Shown here one piece after another: positions 1-11,739 of a DNA stretch of 62,161 bases. A program made the position numbers and the translations under genes. This DNA is from Acanthaster planci (Eukaryota; Echinodermata; Asteroidea; Valvatida; Acanthasteridae). Position 1 is the stretch's first letter, and every line of letters starts with the position of its first letter. The notes under the pieces are model-generated. The model saw only the letters and a list, made by a program, of their open reading frames with translations, made no database searches and was not told the DNA's origin. The stretch lies in contig NW_019091414.1 in NCBI RefSeq assembly GCF_001949145.1, forward strand, positions 1,006,433-1,068,593, given 5' to 3'.

Positions 1-1019
1 AAGGGGCAGAGTAGGAGATGGATAGGATGATGGGGTTGGATACAAAGTGCAGAGCTGTACATTTACCGGATACTTTAGAGGAATTTTAATTATGCACCAT
101 CCGTCAAACTCACAAATGCACTGCTTATATAATCATCCAGGTCTAGTCTGACTGTACTAGCTGGACTCACTTTCTTTAGGCATTCCTCTCTCCTGTAAAG
201 AACTGTGAAGCCTTCATACCTGTATCTCCCTTGGTGGTGGTCTTTTTTTATTTACTTTGAAATGACAGGCGCCTTCCAACACACAGTCTACACACAGTAC
301 TGACTAGGTTTTTTTCTCCTAGAGTACAATGAATGGTATTGCTAAGGTCGATAAAATAGCTTTTACATCTGTATTGCAGTCGTATGTCAATCAATCTTGT
401 ACAAAATTTTTACTTGTTTGATTTAGTAACCATATTTGTATAACTTTGATGGTCTCTTTCCTGTTATTACAAGAAAGAAATTCAAATTCATAGCAAGCAG
501 CGAGCCATGGCAGCTTTGCTGTTCTAGTTTATCAATGAAAGACCACTGGTTTGTTTTGAAAAGATAAAAGATAATTTTGAAATGAACTTTGTATCAAGTG
601 CTACAAAAAAAGCTAAACCTTTATTTCTGTAGTAAAAGCCTTAAGGTTAAAGTACGAAGCAGTTCGCAAGAAAGTCCTTGGGTCCTACTGGAAGACAAGA
701 GATAAGGTTTCACTGTGTCCTTTACTACTGGGTTTAAATAGAGATATTAAACAGATTTACCTTAAGTAGAAGCACCCGTCTTTGGTTGAAAGAAGACATG
801 TTGGTGGGAAGAATTCACGGGGGCGACGCAACCACACTGCATGCATTTCATAGTTATCCGTGAACCAGCAACGTGCAGTTCCCAGTAAAGGTGCCTCCAT
901 TGCTAGAAAAATGACACCCCCCATTCATCCCGCTCAGGGTGGTTTCTAGTTGTTTGTTGCTTCAGTGAGCATTCTGTAATCCTTGTTTCTTGCTGGTCTT
1001 CCTCTGCCATCTTCTTTAG
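1..1019. other. SPIRE intron sequence, no exon seen
   Basis: This is AT-rich sequence 5' of the first SPIRE exon visible here. I looked for the first cysteine pairs of the zinc finger (CC-x-x-C or C-x-F-C codons with splice sites) and did not find them, so the preceding exon is probably left of the window. Confidence 0.45.
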
Positions 1020-4000
1020 GCTCATCTGCTCTATTTGCACAAAGAAGATGTATCTACCCCGAGGTCATTTCCTGCAGATACCCATCGAGTCACTAAGTCC
1101 TACCAGTCCTAAGAAAAGTCCAGCGTTTGGTGAACACTCCTCACAAATGTTCAAAAGGTAAAGGCAATGTCACAGGCAAACAGGTTACTCCTGAAATGGC
1201 CTCCCAGTTTTTGGCTGGTTGGATTCAAGTTAGGAATAAATAACACGACAGTAACTACATGTAAAATCTTGCATTAAAGGCCAGTGACATTACTCTCCAA
1301 TATGTTTTGAGTACCTGGATATTGAAAACTAACGTGCAATGGAAAAATAATTTCAACTGAACTTCAACTCCAGTGAGTATTTTGTGAGTGTTAAATTGCA
1401 CAACCCCCCCCCTCTCTGAGTACAAGAAGCGTTAGATGGACATTTTTGCCTGTTGCCAAAACATTCACATTTTGAACTTGGGAACTAAATGCAATAAATA
1501 AGGACACACAATGAACTAAGAGAACTGCCTGAAACCCCTCAGTATTGTTAAGGAAAGTCAATATTTATATGACATATGGCGCACCTTTTGTACTAGGACT
1601 CTACAGGTCACAATGCCCCTCCCCTCCCCTGGGGAGGGGATTAGGTGCTTGGGAAAATGTTTGTGTAAATAATGATGTATTCCATTGTGAATTTTCCTTG
1701 AGCATGACAGAATTGTTGCCAGCAGACTGGATGTTGCATTGCATTTTTAGTTTCGGTCTGTTGCGGTACAGAATCTCACTTTAAATGTTCCACTTGACTG
1801 CTGCTTTTCATAGTAGCAGACAGACCAGACAGACTGACTCTACATCCTGTTCTGTACCAATCCTGCCTATAATCTAAGTGATTTTTAACAACCTGAGTTG
1901 TTCTTAGTTAATCTTGAATAGGATAGGTATATAACTTGTTATAACTTGTGACCAAATCCTTCGAAATTGACATCATCTCTGTTATCTAAACTTATTGTTG
2001 TATGAATGTTCCATACAGTTTCACTCTATGCTCATATTTAATGTTTATGGTAAGCAAATGATTAGGGATTTAAGGGGCGAGATGTTAAAACAGTACTAGT
2101 ACATGTGTATCTAGGTGTAAACTTAAAGTTTACTGTACGATATTACCTGTAATTATGGAAGTCAAAAGTTCATATGCCTTGTCTTGAACTTTCAAGAGGT
2201 GCTTTTTATTGCAGAATTGGGCATTGAAATTGATTGTGAAATAATTGTTGGGAATGGTTGTATTAAGTTGGTAATAAAAAATGCCTCAGTAAGACAAAGG
2301 CTTCAGAAATAGAGAGTTTTTACAGCAAGTTGTGAAATCTGGTTTAGAGTGAACTTGTTTGATTTTAGAACGCCAAGGAAACTCTAAAAATTCAAAGAGC
2401 ATTGGTCAAATCTCAATTCACTCCATGGCTGAAGCCTTTAGTCTCTCTGGTCAAGTCTAATATGTCACTGAGGTCAAGTCTCATGTCACTCTGATCAAGC
2501 CTCTAGTCTCTCTGGTCAAGTCTAATATGTCACTGAAGTCAAGTCTCATGTCACTCTGATCAAGCCTCTAGTCACTCTGGTCAAGTCTAATATGTCACTG
2601 AGGTCAAGTCTCATGTCACTCTGATCAAGTCTCAAGTCACTTTGGTCATGTCTCAATTGAGTCACTCTGGTCAAGTGCCAAGTCAGTTTGGTCAAGTCAA
2701 AAGACAATCTGGTCAAGTTTCAAGTCACTTTGGTCAAGTCTCATGTCACGCAAGTCAAGTCCAAAGACACTGGTCCAATTACTTGTCAATTACTGGTGAA
2801 GTCATCCAATTTCATGCACACCCTGATTTAGTTGACACATTAATTTTGAAATTCCTCCGAAGTTCACAACTCAGAGTCTTTCTGCAAACTTTACAGTGTT
2901 ACAGGTGAACCCCACTGACCCCTCTTAGTTAGTATTGACTATAGCTACATGTATGTACTATTTTGGGATTGAGATTACATACGTTGGAGAACCTTTCCTT
3001 AGAAAAGTTTATACCTATGTTGAAAGTGTTCACTGAATGTAGTCTCACTGACGTAGCTTTCATTGTTAATTAGTTAGTTGATATTTTCAACAAGGTTTTA
3101 TCGGACTCATGGCTTTCATTTTTTGAAGTTCTTCATCTAACTGAAACGTTTATGGCTCTGTTGACATGAAATCAGTGGTTAAAGGGGATTTAGAATGAAG
3201 TTGTAGTTCAAGTAACGTTACCAGGGAGGTATAATCGTCATAAGGTTACCCTGTTAACTTCCTCATTTTGGGATGGAGAAGTAGTTAAACTGTGCTCTGA
3301 ATGCCTGGCTGAAAAATTATTCCAAGGCTTCAAAAGTTTAGACAGTTTGAATGGAATATTAGAAATTAAAAAGTCAGAGGAAAATATCTAGATATAATTT
3401 CCTTTGTTGAAGTTTCTGTTTTACTCTAAAAGTATGCTTAGTAGTTTTTTACTGGGACAAGGCAAATTCTTTAATTTTTTTTTTAATTCTCAAAGTATGT
3501 ACAAAACGTAGCACATATTCACAGTACTTTTTTAATGATTTAAAAAGATTGTTAAAAGATTTTAAAAAGATTTTAAAGATTTAAAAACATAAAGTGGAGT
3601 TAGAAATAAAAGGTTAGAATTGGCTTCCATCTCTAGCTGTTCACCTACAGGTGGCTGATAGTGGCAGCAGTAATTACCAACAATTCAAAATTAGCACCAA
3701 ATTGGAATAGATTGTAAGTGTATTTTGTGTCGCTACTTTGACTGCTGTTGTAATTTGAATAGCACTTGTTGTTTAAATGAAGGAGCAAAAGGAAGTTGTT
3801 TCTTTCACCGTCTGCCTCCCCAAGTTGAATTTGAAAGGAATATTCAGCTGGTCTTGTAGACCTGTTTTCACAGCATGCACATCAAACATTCACATCTCAT
3901 CAACAGTTCTGTTGGCATTTCATATATGGCATGCTCAGTTTAACCCTAAAAGAGCCGGGGGGGGGACAGAATCCACCCCCTCAACACTTTTCCTGATATT

Positions 4001-4913
4001 GCCACAGTGCATTTTTTTCAGAAGTTGAGCCTTCGAGAGTCTTTAGAGTAATTCCTTGCAGCCATTTTGACACCAATATTGTGAAAATTGGACATACCAT
4101 TCTTGCGTAGCGTGCATTTTTCAAGATGGGTAAGCCAAAAATGTATACATCTTCCACTATGGTGCTCAATAACCCGGCTCCTTCGGGGTTAAGGATTGGG
4201 AAATTACGATCCAAGTACAGTCACTGTCAATCAGCCAGTGCGGTATTTCAAAAAGCCAAGGTCTTTCAGGAACAAAGGGTGCGCACAAGTCAGTGTATGG
4301 CTGCGCTCATAGGACAGACTATTGCACACGCGCATCTCTGTTTACGAAAAAGCCTCGTTCTGGGCATGCACTGTTGGAATACCAAACTGGCTGATTCACA
4401 ATCACAAGGTAGGCCGTCCATTTCTTGTTTGCCGTCCCCCTTCTAGTAAGTATCACAGTTATGGGAAATTTTAATCGTGTGGCATTATTTTTTTTCCAGT
4501 AGGGTAACTACAGAAATTGTTTCTTGTATCATTTTGACAGCCATTCGGAACCCCCTACACCCTCTGTAACCCCAGAAGGTTCTCCTAGGCTTTGGAGGCG
4601 AGAGAGACAAACCAACCTCCCCAAGGAGCAGCTAGACACGGTCTGTTGCGAGTGCAAAGACTTCTTGAAGGAAGCCGTGCGTGCCAGCCAGCAAGCTAGC
4701 CGCATCAATGGAACCAGTCACCAGGGGTCCGACTTCAAGCTCAACTCACCCCCACGGCTACCTAAACAGTGTAGCCACGATAGCCAGCATAGTGAGCACA
4801 GCACACAGAGCGATAGAAGCACACACAGTAACAGAAGCACACATAGCGACAGAAGCCCTGAAAAACAGAGACGCCACAGCAGTGGCAAAAACAGCCATGC
4901 AGACAATACATGA
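1020..4913 (+). CDS. SPIRE: SPIRE actin nucleator, 3' end (last two coding exons)
   Basis: Spire proteins nucleate actin filaments through tandem WH2 domains and attach to Rab-positive vesicles through a C-terminal FYVE-like zinc finger. Only the 3' end is here. Exon 1020-1157 (acceptor ttctttag, donor AG|gtaaag) encodes a zinc-finger segment with CSIC, then KKMYLP and a QIPIESLSPTSP stretch. Exon 4541-4913 (acceptor ttttgacag) joins in frame, since 2 nt carry over and complete a Ser codon. It encodes SEPPTPSVTPEGSPR, then LDTVCCECKDFLKEAVRAS, which matches the family's final zinc-binding CxxC region (VC-x-C-x-x-F). From family knowledge, vertebrate Spire has C-x-x-C-x-KM-x-LP followed by IP in the same order. 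The tail is unusual: Ser/His-rich repeats of the STHSDRS type, ending HADNT and TGA. Upstream exons (KIND, WH2, Spir box) lie left of the window. The two exons agree in phase and order; paralogue identity (SPIRE1 or SPIRE2) is unresolved. Confidence 0.8.
2442..2771. repeat. tandem repeat, 65-bp higher-order unit
   Basis: The segment starting tctctctggtcaagtctaat at 2442 recurs at 2507 and 2572, a 65-bp period. Each unit consists of about three diverged 20-24 bp sub-repeats built on the core gtcaagtct(c)a-gtcact. After 2637 the array decays into single sub-repeats of about 18-20 bp. An apparent 88-codon ORF (repeating SGQV/SHFGQV) at 2642-2908 is a product of the repeat and not a gene. Confidence 0.85.
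3944..4188. mobile_element. piggyBac-type MITE with TTAA target duplication
   Basis: A 245-bp segment is bounded by inverted termini: the left end CCCTAAAAGAGCCGGG and the reverse complement of the right end CCCCGAAGGAGCCGGG agree at 13 of 16 positions. Both ends abut TTAA (3940-3943 and 4189-4192). TTAA duplication and termini starting CCC are the hallmark of the piggyBac superfamily. There is no transposase coding capacity, so it is non-autonomous. It lies about 350 bp upstream of the last SPIRE exon. Confidence 0.7.
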
Positions 4914-5972
4914 GACATTGTCTCCTTTTTCTTTTCTTAATGTGACTCTTACGTAGTTCTGCTCATTTTCACTTTGCCTACTTCATTTGAATTACAGTGT
5001 CTGTTGATCAACCTGTTTGCATAAATGCAAATAGGTTCTCCTGTAGTCTACTTCTGTGCACCTGTTGTCTCAGTGTAGGTCTTGCCCATTGGAAATACAC
5101 AAGGACACGCTGACATTAGATGTACACTGTACATGTCGTATAGGGAGCCTGATTTAGCCATTGTCTAATTATGTGCATGGATTCCCATGAAGTGAGTACA
5201 AGATCATATTTTGGGTAATACTGTTTAGTTCACACACAAAAAGAGGAAACAGTTCTTTTTTTGGATATGTTGCCCAGTTTGGCATGAATATGGACAATGA
5301 TTATGTTTGCGTGAAAAATGTTGAGGCTCCTGTTGAATACACAGTGCAAGATTCTCTCAAAGGCCTTTCATTCAAAGGTTGCTCTGGTAACTTGTGACTC
5401 CTTTGTTCATGAGAGATGTTTCTCTCGAGTACTCAGTCATTTTTTTTTTATTGAAGATCAAATTGTCATATGTCCAGAGGTTGAAAAAATTCCATGTTGA
5501 TTGCGACAGCAAACATGTCAAATATGAAGCATAAGACAGAGACAGCAGGTGGATATGGATAAAGGCTTCACTTTCGTTCAGTAATGCATGGGTAAGTGGG
5601 TGGGGCAAGTGATAAGCTGTGCCATGTATTTGCTGTGTACAAACCAAAGTGTTGTATGGGACAGAAACACTTGACTACACCTGTTATAGGCGGCATTCAA
5701 CGTGTCGGCCATTAACAATACAGTAGTGGATTTTTTCTACCGATGCTGGATGGAGGAAATGAAGGCTCTTTTCACAGATATTAGCCAACATACTGATCAT
5801 TTTTTTTTGTTCCACCTGACGAAATATCCCTCAAAAGTCCCAAGGTTATAGACGAACTGAGAAGGGAGTGTATTAAGTGAAGGTCGGTTGTGCTATGCAT
5901 TGCAACAAGAAGCAGAATATCCATCCAGATGTTGAAGTTAAGTTAATCAAGAAACAGAGATTCTGTCATTGT
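4914..5972. other. SPIRE 3' UTR and downstream flank
   Basis: No coding signature was seen. The first part is presumably the SPIRE 3' UTR, but I found no clear AATAAA close to the stop codon, so its end is not placed. A segment near 5880-5960 is a diverged extra copy of the sequence at 6050-6150 (shared tgctatgcattgcaacaaga), foreshadowing the duplication that follows. Confidence 0.4.
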
Positions 5973-8043
5973 CTTGACCTGACAACATATCCTCGCAGTG
6001 TTCCTGGGTTAATAATGAAATGAAATGAGAAGACATAGTCTATGGAAATAAAGATTGGTTGTGCTATGCATTGCAACAAGAAGCAGAATATCCATCCCGA
6101 CACTGAAGTTAATCGAAAACCAGAGATTCTGTCATTTGTTGTTTGAATCCAGGGAGCTCAATGCATTGACCAAACTAGGGGGTGGTCCAGTTACCAGTTC
6201 GGCTCTATCTGAACGTCTGGTCACGTGGGTGAAAACGGTCTCATCTGTGGAGACACCAAATTTCCTGTCCTGGGACGATGAATGTCGCAGTCATTGGTTG
6301 TACAGTATTGCAAAGTTGTAATAAGTGCTTGAAGCTATCTCAGTATGTGTTGACCTTCACACCTTGGACGCTTACATCAAACCCTGGACTGCAGGTCATT
6401 GTGCCCCCCCACCCCCACAAAAACTCCTGAATGATTCCCCAAGAAGTGTTTACACAAGGATCCATTATCATGGTTCATCTGGCTGCTCGTCTGATCTTTG
6501 TATACATAATTTTGTCAATAATGTTTATCATTCCACGGTAGAAGCATTTTTTAGTCTCTGAACATAAATACTCATGATCCACCTTTGCCATGATCAAATA
6601 GATGTAGAATTGCATAGGCCTTTGTAAGTTGAATTTCTGAATTTATTATCTGTCTTCCAAGAGTTATTGTATTAGTTAAACCTCAAAATTCCTTTCTTTT
6701 CCAACTGCAAGCAAGTTAATGTGTGCTGTTGTGTCGCTGAATTGTCCATTTCCAAACAAATGCAGTGTAACATTTTAACTTGGCCAAGGATGTAAAAACG
6801 ACAAACATGTATAATTGTATAGATCGTGTATTTGGTATAGGATTGGACGCTCGTAGGAGTGTAACTATCCAAAGTCATTCGACAGGCAGCGCTTCGTTTT
6901 GCAGTTGACTAAGCTAGTCTTAGTACAATGTAGTATTTAGGATCGCCTGGCAGGCCCCTGGTGTTACGGAGTACAACATAATATAAGAATGTGTCAGGAT
7001 GAGTGCCGGAAAAGAAGTTTAGTAAAGTCAAAAATGCCAAGCCAGTTTGTCTCATTTTGAAATACTTGTACAAAATTCTCGAGAATGAGCTCATATGTAT
7101 AAACTTTGTCTGTTTATTCGTAGAGTGTTTAGTACCGATAAATCTATTTGGTGGTTGCCACAGGGGAGCAGGGCATTGAAATTCTAACTGCACAGCATGC
7201 ATGATCATTCTGTTTGGTTTCAGACATGGCTGAGCACGAGACAAAGTCCCGTACAGAAAGTACATCGTCCATGAAGAGTTCATTGAAAAATGTGCCCATT
7301 TAGGCATTTGCACTACACTAAACAACAACAACAAAATGCACTTCATCATCCCAAATAATGAGCTCAGTGTCCGTAGATTTGTTTTCTTTGTCGTGTAAAC
7401 CTTGTCCAACAAAAATACAGGGAACATGAAATACTTCAAAAACAAGCTAAGATTTTTCTGTACTCGGACTTCTTTATTAGAAACTGGCAAGGTCAACTCT
7501 GTATTACTGTTGTTAATGTTACGTATGCTGTTAGTTTTATTATTGTTTTGTTTTTATTCCTCTGTGATAAAAGGCTGTAAACTAAATCATTGACGAGAAG
7601 TAATTTTATAAAGTTGAAAAGTCACCGGCAGTGTGCACATGAATAAATAATTATGCAACATTGCTGCAGAACTAAGGAATACCCTGTATTGGATTTGGAA
7701 GTGTGGATTAACTTAAACCCCTCGGGACTATCGAAATTATGTATATATGCTTGTTGATTCAGAATGGTTAGGGTTAATTAATTTGCTGGAACTGTAGAAG
7801 ATGTAAAAACACGATACAGACGTCATTCCCTCGATTTACTTTGTGTGAATGTTTGTTTGTCAGCCTTCGTCTCTAACCAATGGCATTCTATCGTGTAATT
7901 CCTCGAACAGCATGTACCAGTTCGATGTTCTAACAGCGCAAGCCTAGCCCAAAATGAAACGCATCGAAGGTCATCCGGGAACAATAGCCGTGCGAGAGAT
8001 ATACTACTTCACATGTGCTGCACATGTTCACGCTTGCTTTTTA
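5973..8043. repeat. segmental duplication, copy A
   Basis: Blocks 5973-6470 and 7164-8043 match 12133-13519 at high identity and in the same order. Shared landmarks include ttgacctgacaacata, gaagcagaatatccatcccg, cagacatggctgagya and gaacagcatgtaccagttcg. Copy A carries an extra block of about 690 bp (6471-7163) that copy B lacks. Short ORFs differ between the copies by frameshifts and stops, so no protein is conserved. Copy A continues past 8043 into a foldback MITE, whereas copy B runs into an assembly gap at the corresponding base. Confidence 0.85.
6471..7163. other. block present only in duplication copy A
   Basis: Comparison of the two copies shows about 690 bp here with no counterpart at the junction near 12668 in copy B. 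It is either an insertion in A or a deletion in B. I could not identify terminal repeats or a target duplication, and no ORF is recognisable. Confidence 0.55.
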
Positions 8044-8213
8044 ATGACCTTGCCTTTTTGAAACATCGAACAGGTGGCTCATTAGAAGCCGTGACTGTGA
8101 AGTTGGCACAACTACGTGGACGAGTGGTATGCGCCGCGTTAGTACCGATAGGGTGTCGTGATTTGCCAAATGCACGCGCGCGTCATGCTCACTGTTACAA
8201 ATTGTGTAGCAGT

Positions 8214-8389
8214 AATACGGGCGATTCACAAGAGTGCGCTTCCAAGAGTTTTCAACGCCTTGGCAAATCAGAACGCGCGAAATTTGTCGACCCTTTCCAA
8301 ACGCGTGCTGGGTCGACAGTTTTCGGACATTGTGATTGGCCAACGTGTTGCAAACTCTTGGAGGCGCACTATTGTGAAACGCCCATATT
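8214..8389. mobile_element. foldback MITE, copy 1
   Basis: This is a near-complete palindrome of about 176 bp. The left arm starts aatacgggcgattcacaa and the right arm, reverse-complemented, starts aatatgggcgtttcacaa. The arms continue through agagttt-gcaac-ggccaatcaca and meet at a gtcgaccc / gggtcgac centre. A second copy of the same element is at 24000-24174. There is no coding capacity; ORFs on both strands here arise from the palindrome. A clear target-site duplication was not resolved. Confidence 0.8.
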
Positions 8390-9995
8390 GACAGAGAATT
8401 TTGTAACAGACGCACTTTGTGGCGGTACAGTGATTTCTTTTTGCGTTACAACTGAACCCTGTAACAAGCTTTGCAAATGTACAATTTTCCTTTAACATGA
8501 ATTAACATAAATTTGCATTTTGACGTAGGTGCACAAAACCACTTTCATAAAGCTGGTTTCGCCTTTGTTTCTCGTGTTTCCTGTTATTCCGAGTAACGGG
8601 TAGGCCTAATGTTTTTGTTGACAAAGAAATCTATTTTACGTCATCTTGTGTACAAAAAAATAACAGCTAAAACAGGTTTTTAACCTGCCACCCTGCCAAC
8701 TGTGACTAAAAATGAAAGAAAAATCGATGAAGGTGCTTGCTATTACAGATTAGTCTAGCATAGCAACTGTGATCATACTGCGTCGATTAGGTGAGGAAAT
8801 TGTGTCTTTACCATGTTTTTATATATAGCTCTATGACCTTAACACATTAAATTAAAATCAAACGTGTCAATGTCATCACCAACCAAAAGCGTAGGTAGCC
8901 TCCCTCAACTTTGTAGGCAACCTCCTTCAACCTCGTCTAAGTTGCTTACACAAATATAATTGTTAAAACGGCAAACGTCTTTGTAAAGATAATTGACATA
9001 AGATTCTCTGTAAATTTACAGAAAAATTTCTAACATTGTGTTTTATTACAACGAAAATATCTGTCGACGTACAACAAAAACTGAAGTAGATTCGTTGTCC
9101 CTATAGGGAGCCCTTGTGGTGCCAATTGACATACGAAAACACTGTAAATACACAGCAAATATTTTAACAGTGTTTACGTGCGTGTGTGAGTGCACCTTGC
9201 CACCGCAGTTACGGCATCTCTTCGGGTTAGTTCACTCGGTCCGAGCGGGAAAAAGAGAAGTTATTATTAGTACTATTTATTCGGCATTCATCAAAAACAC
9301 AATACAAGGACAGGACACGCATATATATCAACATAAGTAAAAACAAGGACTGTACAAAGCAAGTCTTTAGCAAATGCCAGGAAAGGAAAAAGTTAAACTA
9401 AATATAACTGTGACCCACAGAGGCTTTCCTTTCCAATACAGTTGACTTGACAAAAAATAATTTAGACGTAGATCTGCAATTAAAAACATCTTACATGAAA
9501 AGATATATTATTTGTAAAATTATTTTAAAACATGACACAAACACGTAGATCAACAATAAAAACATCTCTACGTAAAAGGCCCATTCCAATAAATAAAATT
9601 GATAAAACTGACAAAGTCAATGAACTACAATAATTAATAGCATATTCACTTATTCAATGTATTGGTACTGCTTCTAATTCATCAGAAAACAATTGCGACC
9701 TCAAGCATTAAACCAGTTACGGAAGAGTTGAATAACAACGTCCCTTATTGGAGATTCAGGGAGCTCCAAGATTAAATTATTAGGTGATAAATGTGTGAAT
9801 GCGCACTGAGCACATCAGACATATAGATCAGAGATGAAAAACAGGCAACGATTACCGGTGGATGTGGTGTGTTATGTTCATATCGGCAAAGTCCTTTAAT
9901 CGGAAGTTACTGCAGTTTCATACATGTTTTGCCGGGACGTGCTGAGTACGCCCGTCACATTTTTCTGAAAAGGTACGGTCTGTGCGTTTTCGCGG
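8390..9995. other. intergenic, no gene seen
   Basis: AT-rich unique-looking DNA with short ORFs only. No splice-consistent exon chain, RNA gene or protein family was recognised. Confidence 0.5.
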
Positions 9996-10190
9996 GAACG
10001 GACGCAGGAACGAAGCAGGAACGGACGCAGGAACGAAGCAGGAACGGACGCAGGAACGAAGCAGGAACGGACGCAGGAACGAAGCAGGAACGAAGCAGGA
10101 ACGGACGCAGGAACGGACGCAGGAACGAAGCAGGAACGGACGCAGGAACGAAGCAGGAACGAAGCAGGAACGGACGCAGGAACGAAACAG
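9996..10190. repeat. two-unit minisatellite (12-bp and 11-bp units)
   Basis: There are seventeen contiguous units of two types: A = gaacggacgcag (12 bp) and B = gaacgaagcag (11 bp). The order is A B A B A B A B B A A B A B B A B, with the last B carrying one change (gaacgaaacag). The units total 195 bp and are otherwise identical, implying recent expansion. Because the array lacks stop codons, several frames on both strands stay open (Arg/Glu/Gln-rich on +, Ser/Phe/Arg/Pro-rich on -). That openness is not evidence of a gene. Confidence 0.9.
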
Positions 10191-10329
10191 GTTGGCAAAC
10201 TGAACACCAGTCTATCTCTCCTTTATCAGTAGATTTCACCGCAGGGCGCGCCAGCACGCGTGTAGCCTTGAGCTTCAAATGACCGCAACAAAACCACGTG
10301 TTTCAACGAGTTCAAACATAACAGTTGAC

Positions 10330-11095
10330 AAGGAATGCCTTTAGCCTACACGCATGCTGGGTCTAAAAAAATCGAGTGTGGCACAGTTGAGTTCTTGGAG
10401 ATCGGAATCCGCACCTCCTGGCTGTGATCTCCTATCCATCGTGGGGGGGGGGACATTCTTCAGCCGCCGAGGTTGGTGATCGCTTGGAAGCTGCAACAAC
10501 TGCTGAGTGGGGAGCTTTTGGTCATTCTCCAGTTGACACACCCAACTGTTAAGTAAAAGGTCCCTAGATCTATTTCAGCCAATGTCTGGGTGGAGGCCCC
10601 CACGAGCGTCAACGCAGAGCTTATAAGGCTGCATAAGTTGGTATGCCCTCCTGTAGCTATTGGACATGGCCGAAGAGAGAATTTTGTCTCTGTGAGGTGG
10701 TGTTATGGATGCCCTCGAGGCCAGTGGACTCCATGATAGTGGAGTTGGGAACGAGGTCAAACCCATACCTCATATGGAATGCGTAGAGCCTATGTCCTTC
10801 CTGGCTAAAAGCGTCCACGTCTTGGACTCGTAAAGTTGGAAAGGGAGCTGGATCCAGGTCGTTCATTATCCTCAGCTTGGTTGAGAGCTTAAGGCGTTTG
10901 TTCTGCCATACCCAATCCAGTTGGCGAAGGGTTGATGAGGAAGTCTGGTCAGTTATAGCTGGAAGAGTTAATGTCACAGTCAGGTACCTGAGCCTCTTTA
11001 TAGTTTCGATGGGCTAGCCCATTACGGTGGCCAGGGCCAGTGGCGGAAAAAGGCCGATGTAGTTCTGGATCTTCGTTTTAGCCCAGGACACGTGC
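10330..11095 (-). pseudogene. non-LTR reverse transcriptase remnant, C-terminal part
   Basis: Read on the minus strand, it contains HVSWAKTKIQN near 11060-11095, then RQLDWVWQNKRLKLSTKLRI near 10855-10930. After these come a RLYAFHMR-type segment and GLEGIHNT near 10670-10800. This order (VSWAKTKIQ, W-x-x-rrLsl-TKlri, L-x-aFhmR, i-x-x-i-x-x-R...GHV-R) is typical of the region after the YADD box in non-LTR retrotransposon reverse transcriptases. The reading frame is broken several times and the segment near 10440 is out of frame, so it is dead. Its upstream half is at 11740-11955, separated by an inserted element. Confidence 0.7.
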
Positions 11096-11735
11096 ATATC
11101 CATCGTTGCTTCTTATACTTAATGAATCTTGTCGTCATTAAGAAGGAGTCTAGATATCATCTCAGGTCAGCAAGCAACGGTCCTTTGTTAAGTTACCCTA
11201 ACGGTAAAATGCTACTCACACTTGGTGACAGGGCATTTGCAATGGCTGCTCCTAAATTATGGCCATGGCACGTACGGTAAGAGCAGAGCCTTGCCGTTTT
11301 TAAATGTGAAGTGAAATCTTGTCTTTTTAATTTTGCATTTGCACAGTGATATTGCACTGCAAGATTCTTGATTTTCTGAGTTTTATCTAGTAGGGTTATT
11401 ATTTTTAATTTTAACGTAGGTTTAGCTGTGATTCGTTATTTTAGTGTCACCGTGTCTGGTACAATCACTTTTCTTTTATCGTAGGTAGGGTTAGAGGCGT
11501 CTGTCCCCAGGAAAGATGGAGACATCACCGATGCCAGCAGGGTTAGGTTCTCCCTGTTGGCGGGGCAGACATATCCCCATACTGTGGTTTGGGTACAAGC
11601 GCTCTGACATTCATTTATCCTTATCCTTTCATTTCTTAAATCTATTATTTTTACGTTAACATGTACTGCGCTGTTGATCATTTTTATGGAAATGGCGCAT
11701 TATAAACTTTCAATTATTATCATTATTATTCATCA
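11096..11735 (+). mobile_element. 3' end of a second non-LTR retrotransposon, nested insertion
   Basis: The plus strand encodes YHLRSASNGPLL and then GDRAFAMAAPKLWPW near 11150-11270. These are the LRS and GDRaF-x-x-aAPkLWN signatures near the C-terminus of Jockey/CR1-like reverse transcriptases. A stop and frameshift precede an SLAVFKCEVKSCLF segment, which matches the usual SLxxFKxxLKTxLF end. The 3' tail (aaatggcgcattataaactt, then attattatcattattatt) is the usual gcgc-tataaa plus short-repeat terminus of such elements. It sits between the YADD half and the WAKTK half of an opposite-strand reverse transcriptase, so it inserted into that element. Confidence 0.65.
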
Positions 11736-11739
11736 AATC

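Larger units (their letters stand above)
1158..4540 (+). other. last intron of SPIRE
   Basis: Non-coding intron between the two SPIRE exons. It carries a higher-order tandem repeat (2442-2771) and a TTAA-flanked MITE (3944-4188). The short ORFs inside it have no family signature. The rest is AT-rich unique-looking sequence. Confidence 0.7.

Noticed and set aside
5870-6320. Possible THAP-like zinc finger (GCAMHCNKKQNIHPD) in the duplicated segment
   Set aside because: Only one Cys-rich stretch is seen. Copies disagree by frameshifts and stops, and no downstream THAP residues (AVPTIF-type) follow.
9869-10282. Arg/Gln/Glu-rich or Ser/Phe/Arg/Pro-rich ORFs on both strands
   Set aside because: They are products of a stop-free 11/12-bp minisatellite; several frames and both strands are open equally.
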